DNA from: Cryptomeria japonica
Taxonomy: Eukaryota; Streptophyta; Pinopsida; Cupressales; Cupressaceae
Direction: 5' to 3'
Length of the DNA stretch: 64,000 nt
Assembly (NCBI RefSeq): GCF_030272615.1
Contig: NC_081413.1
Span: forward strand, 103,066,239 to 103,130,238
Shown: positions 46,914 to 57,035 of the stretch, in pieces
How the letters are laid out: the number at the start of each line of letters is the position of its first letter
Numbering within the stretch: the stretch's first letter is position 1
Program-made: the position numbers and the translations under genes
The notes under the pieces: model-generated
Told to the model about the DNA's origin: nothing
Databases searched by the model: none
Seen by the model: the letters and a program-made list of their open reading frames with translations, nothing else

Positions 46914-49900
46914 ATGGCATCCGGATCACCATCTGCTCCTACTTTCATTGTGAATCCCACTATTGTTGAGGTTAAGGATAGGCTTAAGCCCATTTTAAAG
47001 GAAGTTCCCCAAATTGCTATGAAGGAAGACTCTACTAGCACGTTTTTGAGAGTTCTCGATGGCATGGTTTATGTAGAAGATGTCAGGACCTATATTCACT
47101 GCACATTGGAGAACTTGGGCACTGAGGAGATCAAGGGAATATATCAATTTGTGATACTAGGCAGCTCCGAAACAATCAAACCAAAATATCAAATTATTGA
47201 GGATCTAGGGTTAACTAGAATTCTATACATGCCAGAATTCAAGGATGAAGTGATCAGATATGTTCTGAGAAGGGTCCATAATAAATTTATCTGGCTGGAC
47301 CGGCCCCACATGATCACCAAAGAAGCTATTCAGGAGGTCAGCGGCTTACCTAAAGTTGGACAGGAACCAGGAAAGAAGATCTCCAACACTGCGGTTGAAA
47401 AGCTCACTGGCGCAACCCATGATGGAAGATTGATGAGGGTCAACACCATCAAAGACACACATGTGAAATTTGCCAGCATGATCATCGGCTACAAGGTAAC
47501 TCAATCAAGTCGATTGAACTCTATTGCCAGTTCCTGCATCCATGTTGCATATCAAATGATAAAGAATAATGAAAAGTATGACTTGTGTGAATGGTTAAGG
47601 AGTGAATTAATGATTATTCTTGGCAAGATCAAATGGTTTAAGAAAGGAACATTCCAATTTGGCAATCTTATTGTCTATTTGATGTTATACTTCATGAATG
47701 AGCTACCGGGTTTGGGAAAGAAGTGTTGGGATCATGACATACTGGTAGGTATGCAGATCAAAGATGCAATCACCAGTCTTGCTAGTAACAGGGATGGGAA
47801 GCTTTGGGGCTACTTCAAATATTTTCAGGAGAACATGAGACTAAGGGAGAGAATCTCCAAACACATTGTGGAGAAATATATTCCACTGATATTTGCTTCA
47901 TGGTAAAAATAGATGAGACACTGATGGAAGCAGTGGAACCTAGAACTATATGGGTCACTGAAACGGGTCATGAATTAGATTACAGTATCTTGGAGTTATA
48001 TGCTAAGATGTTGATTGATGCTCCTTTGGATGATAAGGCTGAACACTTTGGTACTACAGAAGAGAAGGCTCTTGAGGTTATGATGGCTTCAACAAGAAAA
48101 GAAGAGAAAATAAGATAGACAAATTTTTTACATTTGTTCAAGATGTAATTCACATGATAGATACAAAACTAGGTTCTAGATATAAACCGGTAGATCAATT
48201 GACAACAACAAGTGCTCCTGAGGTGAAGAGGCCTGAGAATTTCATTTCTTCTATAACTTTTGAATCTGATCTAGAGGATAATCAACCTCTTGAATTCAGA
48301 AGGGTACAGAGGAAGAAAGATGAGAACCCTCCGGTAGAGGAGAAGAAGGTGGAACCAAGGAGGAAGCTAGTTAGAAAGGTAAAAACTGCATCCACACCTC
48401 TGGCAAGGAAACCTACTCAGAAGAGGTAGCCTGCTCCATCCGCTCCTACAACCCCCAGTAAGAAGAAAAAGAGTGATGAAGCAACTGAATTTGGTAATAT
48501 GACTTGTGCCGAGTTAATTGATGAGGTAACTAAAGATGAAATTTTGAAGAATGTGTCAAATTTATATGAAGATTTAGATGAGAATGAGCAAAATAAAATA
48601 GAAGAAGCAATTTTGTTATATTTAGACATATATAAGAAGGCTTTGGTAGATATTTTGAAGGAAATTCCCTTATCATTGTACAATAAGATAGATGCAAGGA
48701 GATTAGATGCAATCAGGAGGGACAGAGAGATAGATGCAATCAGGAGGGAGATAGAAATTAAGGAAGTTGAACTTTTGAATATTTGTGGCTCTATAAATAA
48801 TGAGGAAATGAAAAAGTGTATAGATGTTGCAAATAGAATAATCTTTAGCAGCAAAACCAGGCAAATAGGCTTAATGATGGAAAGAGTCAATGAGATAATA
48901 AATGAGACCAGAGATGGTTGGGCCAAATTCTTCCAAAAGAATCCTGATTTTGTTACTTCTCTAGTAGAATTTGCTAAGGGAACAACTCCCACCATTCCGG
49001 ACAAATCTAAAGGGAAAGGAATTTTGGGAAGTTCAGTTCAAATTTTGAGTGAACTGGAAGTTAAACCTAAAACTGATGAGAGTGTACAGACTAAACCAAC
49101 AGAGACTACATTTGTACAGTCTGAGCAAGGTAATATAGAAAATGTATAGGTTATAGATAATATAGTGGATAATACTCCACTGGCAGTAATAGATACAGCA
49201 CCAAGTGGCAAAGCCACCGATGTAATAGAGGAGGAGAAAAGAGATACACTGGGAGAGGAAAGGAAAAGGAGACTGAACCGGCAATTTATTCCCCAACTAA
49301 ACTTTTGGAAATTGACACTTCTCAAGTTGAGAAGAAATCAATCTCAAAGATGAGTCCCACAGAGCTAATGATGATGGCTACTCAGAAGCTAATGAAGGAG
49401 GGATCTGTAGACAAAGGAATAATAGATCAATCAATAATAGTTTTGTATAGATTGATTCCTGATTGTATGATTGAAAATGAAGCAAGCCCTTCCGGCAAGC
49501 TTAAGGTATTAACAAAGCACATCTCTAAAAACTTTCAAATATTGCAGCAAATTTCCGACAAGAAAGCACTTGAAAGATTTACTCTAGCCAAGAAAGTTGT
49601 TTTTGACCAGATTATTGAGACAGAGAAGAGGAAGGTAGAGGAGAAATTTGTACTCATTGAAAATTCTTTGAAACAGTGTACTAACATCTACAGGGTCTGT
49701 TGTAATATAGAGATTCTTACAACAAATGTAGATAAGAGGATAAAGGAATTACATGAAAATATTTCTAATTCTTTTGATGGACTAACATCACTCACAACTT
49801 CCATTGATGGACAAATTTTGACTTTGGAGAGCCAAGTTTTTGGTTTTGAGAAGGAAAGAGACAAGATCATTCGGAGAGAAAGGAGTTTCAGAGGTTTGGT

Positions 49901-50054
49901 GAGTCCAAGATTGGATTCACTTGGTGTACATAAGAGGGAATGTATGGATACACTTGCAAAGCCTACATCAATAGAAGACACTGAGAAAGAAACACTTGCA
50001 CATCTATATCTAAAACATTCAAAACCGGTTGGGATACCTATGTACAACTGCTAG
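46914..50054 (+). pseudogene. Element G ORF2: conserved protein of unknown function
   Basis: It starts at Met 46914 (MASGSPSAPTFIVNP) and holds the best preserved copy of the N-terminal domain as one open piece of 330 codons: VEDVRTYIHC, RRVHNKFIWLD, ITKEAIQEVSGLP, LTGATHDGRLMRVN, SSRLNSIASS, DLCEWLRSEL, FQFGNLIVYLML. Frameshifts near 47878, 48118 and 49295 and stops near 48427 and 49147 break the rest, which continues with MEAVEPRTIWVTETG, a Lys/Pro-rich linker (48200-48480), a helical region (48499-49000) and a C-terminal coiled coil (49305-50054) ending LVSPRLDSL. About 1,045 codons in total. No catalytic signature is visible. Confidence 0.88.
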
Positions 50055-50277
50055 AAAAATCTTGGAAATTTTGAGATTGGTCAAGTTCCGGTAAAGTAAT
50101 TTGAATTATTCTTTGAATTCTTTCACCAGTCTTTGGCATTGATGTCGAAGGGGGAGTGTATGTATGTAATCAAGAGGAGGATATCGACAGAGTATATCAG
50201 CTCACAGGGAGCATGTTTCATGTTTCAGTTAAACCCGTAGGGAATCCATTTTTCACATGAGCTTTTCCATCAATGCC

Positions 50278-50288
50278 AAAGGGGGAGA
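50278..50288 (+). promoter_or_regulatory. Element G polypurine tract
   Basis: AAAGGGGGAGA just before the 3' LTR. A first, partner motif GTCGAAGGGGGAGTG lies at about 50142-50157. Confidence 0.88.
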
Positions 50289-50289
50289 T

Positions 50290-51188
50290 TGTTGGAAATT
50301 GACACTTATTGGATTCATATGTTTTCATTGATGGCAACAAGATTCATTTGGAGGCATACACCGGAGGATACCGACATTTGGAGGCATACACCAGTGGATA
50401 CCGATATTGGAGTAATCAGGGTCATCACTAGCACCAACATCCAGTAGTTCAATGAAGTCGGCATCAATCTGGATCCGAAAGGTTTTATTTGTAAGAACAT
50501 AGTATAATTATTGTATAGGGCCGACATTGAATATCTTTTGTATTGTAATCCGACATAAGGCATATTGTTTGTAAAGGGTATATATGACAGTCTGTTAGGT
50601 CATTTTGATATAGGATAAGATATATGACAAGGTAGAAGAACTTTGTAATGCGAAGGATATGTATGTAGGTCATTTGTATGTGAATGTAATATCATGCTAT
50701 GATAAGTAGATGGTTTCTAAAGAATTCTTGGAGGAAAGGAGATACCGGTAAAAGGGTTCGGGGTTTATGAACCGGTACAAAATAGAGCTTTAATCGAAAC
50801 TCTTTTTGGCATTGCAGATGCATTTTGTGAGTTCACCAATACTATTTTATCTTAGTAGATGCTTGTAGTCAGTGAGACTCTTTTGTGTTGAGCAGTGTGC
50901 CTTCTTGCATGTGCAAGCCCCCATGCTATGTAATATCTTTCATATGGCCAATGAATGATATTGTGGGTCACAAATCCCATCGTGGTTTTTCCTCTTTGAG
51001 GTTTTCCACATATAAATTCAGTGTGCTATGGTGTTCATTCATGTGGTTGGTTTATTTACTTCATGTTATATATTTCTTCATTTACCAGTTTATATGTGTA
51101 TGTTATAAAAGGTTAAAATCTTGTATTACTGGCAGAACACTGATTCACCCCCCCCTCTTAGTGTTCTTGGATTCATTTTATTCCAACA
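50290..51188 (+). repeat. Element G 3' LTR
   Basis: 899 bp. It differs from the left LTR by scattered changes and a rearranged GGAGGCATACACC repeat at about 50349-50400. U5 hairpin AGAACACT/AGTGTTCT (51134-51141, 51160-51167). Confidence 0.94.
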
Positions 51189-51900
51189 AATCCATGAGTT
51201 ACAATGTTATGTTTTTCATATATAAGATATCTATTGATGTACTCATAAAAATTCTCCCCATATTTCTCTAACAATAGCCAATGTGAAGCAGTTTTGGTAT
51301 TGATGTCTTGTCACTAAAGTGACCACCACAAATGTTCCTATGATCCTCATGGAATACAATGGCTTAGCCACTATCATCTAAACATATTAAACATATTACT
51401 AAAAGACTATTGCACCCATGTCAATATAACATAATAGGAATGATTAAATATTTACCAACCTTTAAATTGAAATTATGCATGTGCATATTTTTCAATCAAT
51501 TAGGAAGAAATCCTATTTTGTCAAAATTAAACATTATATACACCCATGCCCTCTACAATTACTTTTTTTTAAAATTATTTTTTAATTTATACTATCACAC
51601 TTCTTATAAATTTCAAATTTATAAGTTATTTACATCTCATAAGATTAAAAGTGAGATTTAAAAAAAAATATATTATTATATTTGTGAGAGGTATTATTAT
51701 TAATTTAATATCTTCATTCATGAAGATAATATTTTCACGAAAAAAAAAAGTAACATATAAATTTTTTTCATTTGATAACTTTTTTCTTGAACTCTATTGA
51801 TATTCTTCTAAAATTATTCCAAATTCAACTAAAATATTGAAAACAACACATAACTCTACAAACTTACAAGATTTATGTACGTTCATCGTACCAACTTCAT
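51189..51900. other. AT-rich flank, nothing recognised
   Basis: Very AT-rich, with homopolymer A and T runs. No reading frame, repeat family or promoter can be supported. Confidence 0.5.
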
Positions 51901-52605
51901 TAATTCTAACAACATCTCTCCTTCACTCAATCCAAACCTCTCCAAACCTAATCTTTAAGCTTTATCTTAAAACACCATCTTATAAAAAACATGCATCTTA
52001 TGACCACTCTCCAAATCTAATTCTTGAACTTTATCCTAAAGACATCCATCTAAAAACATATCTCCTCTTCGAATCCATGGGGATTCATTTATTTCAACAA
52101 ATCTTGTCCAACCAAGAAAGGAATCTTTAAAGTTTAAAACATACATCTTATAACCTCTCTCCAAATCTAATTTTGAACTAATGACATCCATCTAAAAACA
52201 TATATCTCTTTCACTCAATCCATGAAGATTCATTGATTATTCATCTATTTCAACAAATCTTGTCCAACCAAGAAAGGAATCTTTGAAGTTTAAAACATCT
52301 ATCTTATAACCACTTTCCAAATCTAAATTTTGAACTAATGACGTCCATCTAAAAACATATCTCTCTTTCACTCAATCCATAAAGATTCATTGATTATTCA
52401 TCCATTTCAATAAATCTTGTCCAACCAAGAAAGGAATCTTTAAAGTTTAAAACATCCATCTTATAACCACTCTCCAAATCTAGATTTTGAATTAATGACA
52501 TCCATCTAAAAACATATCTCCTTTTCACTCAATCCATGAAGATTCGTCGATTATTCATCTATTTCAACAAATCTTGTCCAACCCAAAAAAGGAATCTCTT
52601 CAAAA
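51900..52605. repeat. About 158-bp tandem repeat, roughly four and a half copies
   Basis: Copies marked by TCACTCAATCCATGAAGATT, CTTGTCCAACCAAGAAAGGA and TGACATCCATCTAAAA recur at about 158-bp spacing (near 51905, 52057, 52198, 52357, 52516). The first copy is divergent and the last is partial. Confidence 0.8.
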
Positions 52606-52619
52606 GTTCGAGAACCCTA

Positions 52620-53160
52620 ATTATGAGTGTTTTGAAATTTTAAGCAATTGCTTGAATTTGATAGAGTTGTCTGCTTTATCAGAGTGAGCATCAAGAAAGT
52701 AGCCTGTGATGTAACCTTCCTTTGAAAAAATAAAAGTAAAAAGTCTGTGAGTGACAGCCTCCATCGTATCACCCTCCTAGTGCACCGACCTTCTTACACT
52801 CCACTCTGTATAAGTGACAGCAGCTGTCAATTTCAGTACCATTTATTCAATCTATGCCCAATCCAAACTCATTTTACATCTACTTTAACTATCATTTTGT
52901 TCATCACGCATTTCTGTAAGTAGTTTGAATCCTCTCTTCTCTTTTCTTCTCAATTTCTGTGGTGTAAACCCTAAGTTATCCCATCAATACGTCATTTCTT
53001 ATGATGTAGTTTTCTTGAACATTCATTACTTCTGATGTTAAGTTTGCTCATTTTAGTTATCTGATATAAAATGGAACCATGCTATACTTAACCGACTAGA
53101 ATTTTGAAAGGTTTTACGTATATTTAGAGGCTGATTAGCTGCTTGAAAACAGCTTAAAAT
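52620..53160. other. Low-copy-looking sequence of unknown role
   Basis: Less repetitive sequence with a CT-rich tract (CCTCTCTTCTCTTTTCTTCTC, about 52931) that could be a plant 5' leader. No downstream coding exon is visible, so no gene is called. Confidence 0.3.
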
Positions 53161-53179
53161 GTTTTAATTAATTCATTAG

Positions 53180-53812
53180 TGTAATCAGTGTGATTGAAAG
53201 GAAATAAACATAGCCTTCCAAATAATTATTTGGAAGGCATTATACAGTAAATATACAATGACCAGTAAACAATCTAAGATTATATGGTTGAGACAATACA
53301 AGACATTGTTTTTTGAAATGGGAAAAAAAAAGTTTTAGAAGTCAATAATAAGGCATTTTATTGAAGATTTGTTGATCAAATTTGTGTATATAGACATGAA
53401 TCTTATTCACATATTCAATGTGGGATGATGTAAATGATTTGCATATCTTTTGATGTTTGAAATCTATTTACTTCAATATCTTTAATTTGTATAATTGAAA
53501 TCAAATAAGCATAGCATTTTAGATAATATATAGCACCATAAGGTATATGAACAATAATTAGTGAATGATCTAAGATTATATGGCTGAGACAGTACTTAAT
53601 ATGTTTGAAATGAAGAAAAAACAAAAAGTTATAGAAGTTACAATGGAGTATTTTATTGAAGATTGTGTTTTATAACTTATTAAAATTATACTTTGTGATA
53701 TAAATTATAAGATGGTTTGTTTTATATTTTGTATAAAATTTCATATGTATATTCAACATCTGATGGTATAAATGATTTGTATATATGTTGATGTTTGAAA
53801 TATATCTGCTTT
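53180..53812. repeat. About 0.3-kb imperfect tandem duplication
   Basis: The block beginning AATAAACATAGC, with ATCTAAGATTATATGG and TTTTATTGAAGAT, is repeated once about 305-340 bp later (AATAAGCATAGC onward). The second copy is cut at 53812 by solo LTR J and continues at 54746 (CTTCAATATTTAAAATTTG). Confidence 0.7.
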
Positions 53813-54745
53813 TGTTGGCAATTAACACTCTATTGGTTGGTTTCACTATGTTGTCACTAATGGCAACATGATTTTGTGTTCCGGCTTCATATGGTGTACC
53901 GACAGACACTTCACAGATTTGGCATAGGAGAGAAGGATTTCTTTGGTCATCGGCAATGCAGGCCGACATGGTATAGTAAAGGTTATCGGTATTGGAGGTC
54001 GACATATCTTAGATCCGACATCAAGGATTTGTTTTAATGTTTATATATTCATGTAATCTGGCCGACATGTAATTTGATATTGTATATATCTTTGTAAGCC
54101 GACATAAGGCATAAAAGTTGTATAGGGTATATAGGTCAGTTTGATAAGATCATTTTGATATAGACATGGGATAGGAGATTATGGATATGCGAATGTAATA
54201 TGATGCGAAATTATTCAGAGAGATTATGTATGTGAGGAATTTATTGTAAGGGTTATTCCAGTAAAGGGGTTTAGGGTTTCAAACCGGAATAGACAAAGCT
54301 TAAACTGAAATTGTATTCTGGCATAGAAGATGCTATCTTAGAAGTTCACACTTCTCTGGATTGTAGTCTGGAATTTTATGTAGTCAGTGAGGCTCCTATT
54401 GTGATTGAGCAGTTTGCTCTAGGTTGTAAGCCTTCTTGCAAGTGCAGGCCCCTCATATTTTGTAATATCTCTTCATATGGCCAGGGGATTGATATTGTGG
54501 GTCACAAATCCCACTGTGGTTTTTCCTCTTTGAGGTTTTCCACGTATAAATTTGTGTGTTATGATTCTCATTTATGTGTTTGGCTTATTGGTTGTTTTAC
54601 TTCTTTCAATTCTGTATGTACCAATATATCGGTTGGTGTATGCATGTTTTAATAAAGCTAAAATCTACTATTCCAGTATAACACTGATTCACCCCCCAAT
54701 CCCGCCCCCCCTACCCCCCCCTCTTAGTGTTATTGGTTTCCAACA
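53813..54745 (+). mobile_element. Solo LTR 'J' (G-related family)
   Basis: TGTTGGCAATTAACAC to TTTCCAACA, 933 bp. Flanks GCTTT (53808-53812) and ACTTC (54746-54750) fit a diverged duplication of GCTTC, and the interrupted tandem repeat supports the site. It shares with G the start, the GGTATATAGG box, ACATAAGGCATA and the U5 hairpin TAACACT/AGTGTTA (54680-54686, 54726-54732). Confidence 0.85.
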
Positions 54746-54977
54746 ACTTCAATATTTAAAATTTGAGTCTAAAAGTAATTATTAGTGACAAACATCTTTG
54801 GAAGCTTGTGGCATGATGATCTTCTATGTGTCAAGATCCTATATTTGAGTTAATGGTTTGAACAATAATTGAAGAATATGCCAAAGAACCATGCAATCCT
54901 AATATATCACTATAACCTTGATGCTAGTTAGTGTTGTAACGATATGCTACAATGCTCTTTAATTAATGATACAAATG
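54639..54977. repeat. Left copy of ~0.33-kb direct repeat flanking LTR K
   Basis: It runs from TATGCATGTTTTAATAAAG inside LTR J through its end to GATACAAATG. The right copy is 56350-56678. Confidence 0.9.
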
Positions 54978-55984
54978 TGTCATACCCAAAATTTAGGGCA
55001 AGATCGAGATAAAAAATAAATTTAAACATAACTCTTAAAACCATTAAAGCGACAAATATAAAATGCTACAACATGTTTTGTCTTAACTATGTTTAGATTA
55101 ACTTGATCTACTAGCTCAAATATTCAAAATTAAATAAAATTAAATGTGGAATTCCAAGTGAATAGTTTTATTGTTTACTCGAATTTAATAATTCAACTAA
55201 TTCAGATAATTAATTGGCACAGGCAAAATTAATCTCGGGTAGCCATTAATTGATTTTAGAAAGCTAACTAAAATTATTCTCCTAGCATCCATTTTAATCC
55301 ATAATTAAAATGTGCTTAAATTAATTCGTTTTAACCGATACTTAAAATGTGCTCAAATTAAATTAACAAAGGTACAATTAAGCCCAAGACGAAAAAACGT
55401 CCTATAAGATTTAATTCCAAAAACCTATATCCAAGTATGATAATTAAATCTCAACCCCTTTTTTTAAAAAAAGAAATACCCTTAGGTTGATTTTAAAAAA
55501 ATAATGTTTGCCCACTTGATTTTATAAACTCTTAAAAATCTACAACACTAAATAAATATTAAAATCTAAAGATGTGCTTTATTCTTTAATTTCCACAACT
55601 TTCTATTTATATTTTCATTTATGTGTATTTCAATATTTATATTTATATCTAATTACATATATAAATATATATATTTAATTACTATAACCATTTTCCCAAC
55701 TTTATAAAAGAAACAAAATCATGCAAACCCTAGCTAGGGATTTTGCATTATAAAATACCCCTAAATAATAAATTTTACCATTTCTATTATTATTACCCTA
55801 GCCCTACCCGGGCTAGGGTTTTATACTTATATTTTTTTTTGATTAAAAATATTGTGCAAAGCTGAACGCCTTTGAAGGAGGCGCGGCGGCGTTTTCATTC
55901 CGCAGAGGCGAAGGAATGGGAGGCGGGGTTCTTGGGGAGCAGTAGGTGGTGCCGCACACTGTGCATTGCACAGTGGGCGGCAAG
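54978..55984 (+). mobile_element. Gypsy LTR 'K' fragment
   Basis: It starts TGTCATACCCAAAATTTAGGG, a common Tat/Ogre-type LTR start, right after GATACAAATG. It includes a TTTATAAAAGAAAC box (about 55702) and a GC-rich stretch. It has no normal right end and turns into its own inverted copy at about 55984. Confidence 0.65.
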
Positions 55985-56349
55985 GCCGAACACTGTGCAA
56001 TGCACAGTGGGCGGCCATGGCCGCGTCGCTCCCCAAGAACCCCGCCTCCCATTCCTCTGCCTTTGCAGAATGAAAACGCCACCGCGCCTCCTTCAAAGGC
56101 ATTCGGCCCTGCACAATATTTTTAATCAAAAAAAAATATAAGTATAAAACCTTAGGCCGGGTAGGGCTAGGGTAAAAATAATAGAAATGGTAAAATTTAT
56201 TATTTAGGGGTATTTTATAATGCAAAATCCCTAGCTAGGGTTTGCATGATTTTGTTTCTTTTATAAAGTTGGGAAAATGGTTATAGTAATTCAATATATA
56301 TATTTATATATGTAATTATATATAAATATAAATATTTAAATACACATAA
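55619..56349. repeat. Large palindrome, arms about 365 bp
   Basis: The left arm begins TTATGTGTATTTCAATATTT (55619) and the right arm ends with its complement at 56349. Pairing is near complete except around the centre (about 55984), which holds two copies of ACTGTGCA(A/T)TGCACAGT. Frames read in the GC-rich centre are shadows of this repeat. Confidence 0.92.
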
Positions 56350-56678
56350 TATGCATGTTTTAATAAAGCTAAAACCTATTATTCCAGTATAACACTGATT
56401 AACCCCACCCCTGACCCCCCCTCTTAGTGTTATTGGTTTCCAACAACTTCAATATTTAAAATTTGAGTCTAAAAGTAATTATTTAGTGACAAACATTTTT
56501 GCAAGCTTGTGGCATGATGATCTTCTATGTGTCAAGATCCTATATTTGAGTTAATGGTTTGAACAATAATTGAAGAATATGCCAAAGAACCATGCCGTCC
56601 TAATATATCACTATAACCTTGATGCTAGTTAATGTTGTAACGATATGCTACAATGCTCTTTAATTAATGATACAAATG
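56350..56678. repeat. Right copy of direct repeat (LTR J tail plus flank)
   Basis: Matches 54639-54977, including a second end of LTR J at 56445 (TTTCCAACA), then flank to GATACAAATG, after which unique sequence continues (GTCTAG). Confidence 0.9.
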
Positions 56679-57035
56679 GTCTAGTATTTGAGTTCTTGGG
56701 TAGATAAAATAGAATCAAGGTTTATTCTTTTATACAACTCTTTAGCAAACAAGTTGTACATTTGATATTCAAGTTAACAAATAACAACTTCTAATAAAGA
56801 ATTTGATTTGGACCTATATTTATTAATATTTGGTCACTATGGAGGACATTTTTAGATCAAATATCTATCTTCAAAAAGTGAATGATTAATAAAATCTAAA
56901 TCAAGTGTAGACTCTTGGAATGTATGGGAATATAATCAAGTTCTAGGTTCAATTTAATTGTAAACTTTTATATAAAAACTATCACCTTTACTCTAGTTGT
57001 TAGAGAAGAGGATCAAATGGTGATTCAAGTTCCCA
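56679..57035. other. AT-rich flank, nothing recognised
   Basis: No reading frame or repeat is supported. It ends at the LTR R start. Confidence 0.5.

Larger units (their letters stand above)
44432..51188 (+). mobile_element. Element G: two-ORF non-autonomous LTR retrotransposon
   Basis: LTRs 44432-45330 and 50290-51188 are both 899 bp (TGTTGG to CCAACA). Inside: initiator-Met-type primer site, ORF1 (45405-46556), ORF2 (46914-50054), paired polypurine motifs. No enzyme domains. No left target duplication can be seen, because the left LTR is joined to another internal tail rather than to flank. Confidence 0.94.

Noticed and set aside
48417-49325. Minus-strand open frames opposite G ORF2, one of 195 codons
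   Set aside because: They are the complement of charged helical coding sequence. The hydrophobic composition is a by-product.
52931-52990. CT-rich tract with a possible splice donor, suggesting a host gene 5' leader
   Set aside because: No start codon context, coding exon or promoter box could be tied to it within the following kilobase.
55827-56225. Overlapping Arg/Pro/Cys-rich open frames on both strands near the centre of the palindrome
   Set aside because: They mirror each other because of the inverted repeat and GC-rich LTR sequence. There is no domain and no conserved start.
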